From CAG-964 sp902789345 (lineage in GTDB: Bacteria > Bacillota > Clostridia > Oscillospirales > Acutalibacteraceae): DNA of 7,087 bases. Where the stretch lies: assembly GCA_052117325.1 (NCBI GenBank), contig JBQKJJ010000039.1, one strand, 5' to 3'. Shown here piece by piece: positions 6,353 to 7,087 of this stretch (positions within the stretch are counted from its first letter, which is position 1; every line of letters starts with the position of its first letter). The notes below the pieces were generated by a model. The model ran no database searches. It saw only the letters and a program-made list of their open reading frames with translations, and was not told where the DNA came from. The position numbers were made by a program, and so were the translations under genes.

Positions 6353-6976
6353 TCAAACAAATGACGGCACAAATCTCGGATGCATACGGCGATTATATTC
6401 CTTGTTATAGGTAGCAAACAGAGAAGAAAGCTTGACGATGTGCACGTTATCATAATTGGTGCTCAAGGTCCAGTAGCTGTCGGGCACACGGTTTACAGTG
6501 CAGATGATGTATTCATTCTCGTAAAACGGTCTGTCTTTCGTAGTGCTTCTTTCAATTTCTTTCCAGAGCTTTTGCGTAAGTTTTCCTCCGAGAGTTGTAT
6601 CGTAATACGCATATACTGCCCGCTTTTTCTCACAGACAAAATCAAAGGTTACCTCGCCGACTTTGACATTCCGATAGTTTAAATCTTTGGTGTCAATGTA
6701 GTCCGTTGAGATGGAGTTGACATTTTTATCTAACCAATAGGCGCACATTTCTTTGTAAAATGCAGAAAGAATCTCATCATTAAAATATCTCATAAAATGC
6801 TCATAAACATCTTCGCCAAAACTGCCGTCTGAGTTTGGTACAGCGGTCAGCAGAGTTTTATACCACAGGGCAATATAACTGTTCGCCGGATAATATTTTG
6901 TATGACCGTTCTTTTCGGGTTTCCTGCGGACAAGACCAAATTCGCAAAGCGTTTTAATGTACTTGTCGCATTTATT
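6353..6976 (-). pseudogene. C-terminal fragment of an ATPase with DUF234-like domain, 5' part removed by IS
   Basis: About 207 residues remain. The start NKCDKYIKTLCEFGLVRRKP, followed by KYYPANSYIALWYKTL, is the winged-helix and 'Y-x-x-x-[D/N]-x-[F/Y]-x-x-[F/L]-W' pattern found after the ATPase core of prokaryotic AAA (AAA_14/archaeal ATPase) proteins. The later part (VTFDFVCEKKRAVYAYYD, then ILV-rich strands) resembles the DUF234 nuclease-like fold, with its catalytic residues not clearly kept. The P-loop N-terminal half is absent because the IS begins at 6977. The open frame runs on to a GTG at 7045 inside the IS, but that stretch is antisense to the transposase leader and has no ribosome binding site. 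The role of these ATPases is poorly defined; many occur in mobile or defence regions. The fragment is probably non-functional. Confidence 0.6.
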
Positions 6977-6995
6977 TGGTGCTAGTATATAACCA

Positions 6996-7024
6996 TAGAC
7001 ACGAAAAGTTGAACAAGCTATACT
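6996..7024 (+). promoter_or_regulatory. Transposase promoter of the right IS copy
   Basis: TAGACA (6996-7001) and TATACT (7019-7024) are separated by 17 bp, a near-consensus sigma-A-type promoter. It drives the transposase start at 7047 and points away from the defence cassette. Confidence 0.6.
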
Positions 7025-7046
7025 TATAAAAAAGGAGTTCAACACA

Positions 7047-7087
7047 ATGGCTAAAAATCAAAAAACATATACACCAGAGTTTAAGCA
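7047..7087 (+). CDS. IS3-type transposase OrfA, first 13 codons (partial)
   Basis: ATG 7047 is preceded by AGGAG 8 bases upstream and opens MAKNQKTYTPEFK before the window ends. It is identical to the start at 41-1 on the minus strand. The length of the gene and the presence of OrfB cannot be seen. Confidence 0.7.
   Translation, partial: MAKNQKTYTPEFK

Larger units (their letters stand above)
6977..7087 (+). mobile_element. IS3-type insertion sequence, 5' end (right copy, partial)
   Basis: This is the exact inverted copy of 1-111, starting TGGTGCTAG at its inner end and running off the window into the transposase gene. It interrupts the DUF234-tailed ATPase gene. The two copies face away from each other, so the enclosed 6,865 bp could invert by homologous recombination or, in principle, move together as a compound element. 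Confidence 0.85.

Noticed and set aside
6244..6453. 69-codon minus-strand frame spanning the terminator
   Set aside because: It runs through the hairpin terminator and overlaps the end of the ATPase fragment in another frame, with no ribosome binding site or domain.
6353..7045. Long reading frame extending the ATPase fragment into the IS up to a GTG at 7045
   Set aside because: The first 23 codons are antisense to the IS leader and transposase start, without a ribosome binding site. The frame is open by chance, and the native gene begins at the IS boundary.

Overview
The window is an AT-rich bacterial fragment with strong AGGAGG-type ribosome binding sites, DUF262, Fic and IS3-type genes. 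It most resembles a Clostridia-like Firmicute, probably gut-associated; that assignment is inference from style, not from a marker gene. All genes between the window ends are read on the minus strand, so the biological order runs from high to low coordinates. No tRNA, rRNA or CRISPR array was seen.

Layout. The two window ends are the same sequence in opposite orientation: 1-111 is the exact reverse complement of 6977-7087. Each copy is the 5' end of an IS3-type insertion sequence (promoter, SD and first 13 codons of a transposase starting MAKNQKTYTPEFK). Both transposase genes read outward. Each copy cuts a gene. On the right, 6976-6353 is the C-terminal part of an ATPase with a DUF234-like tail, followed by a hairpin terminator. 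On the left, 1723-112 is a large restriction-methylation gene cut just after its catalytic NPPF motif.

Between them lies a compact cassette driven by a good promoter (TAGAAA-17-TATACT, minus strand): a 62-aa excisionase-type HTH protein, a 201-aa class III Fic enzyme with its C-terminal SYYYEG inhibitory motif, and a 360-aa Fic protein with a VbhA-like antitoxin region at the N-terminus and a winged helix at the C-terminus. These three genes are only 20 bp apart. After a 113-bp gap come a DUF262-DUF1524 (GmrSD-type) nuclease with a PUA/EVE-like C-terminal domain and then, 55 bp on, a fusion of a PD-(D/E)XK nuclease (HsdR N-terminal type) to a gamma-class N6-adenine methylase.

Interpretation. 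This looks like a defence island: two Fic toxin-type enzymes with built-in inhibitors beside a modification-sensing nuclease and a single-chain restriction-modification protein. It also looks damaged. The DUF262 gene has an in-frame TAA at codon 68, between its two hallmark motifs, and the methylase lacks its C-terminus. The Fic operon appears intact. The most interesting points are the domain architecture of the DUF262 protein, the tandem of two differently inhibited Fic proteins, and the pair of inverted IS ends that bound the island.
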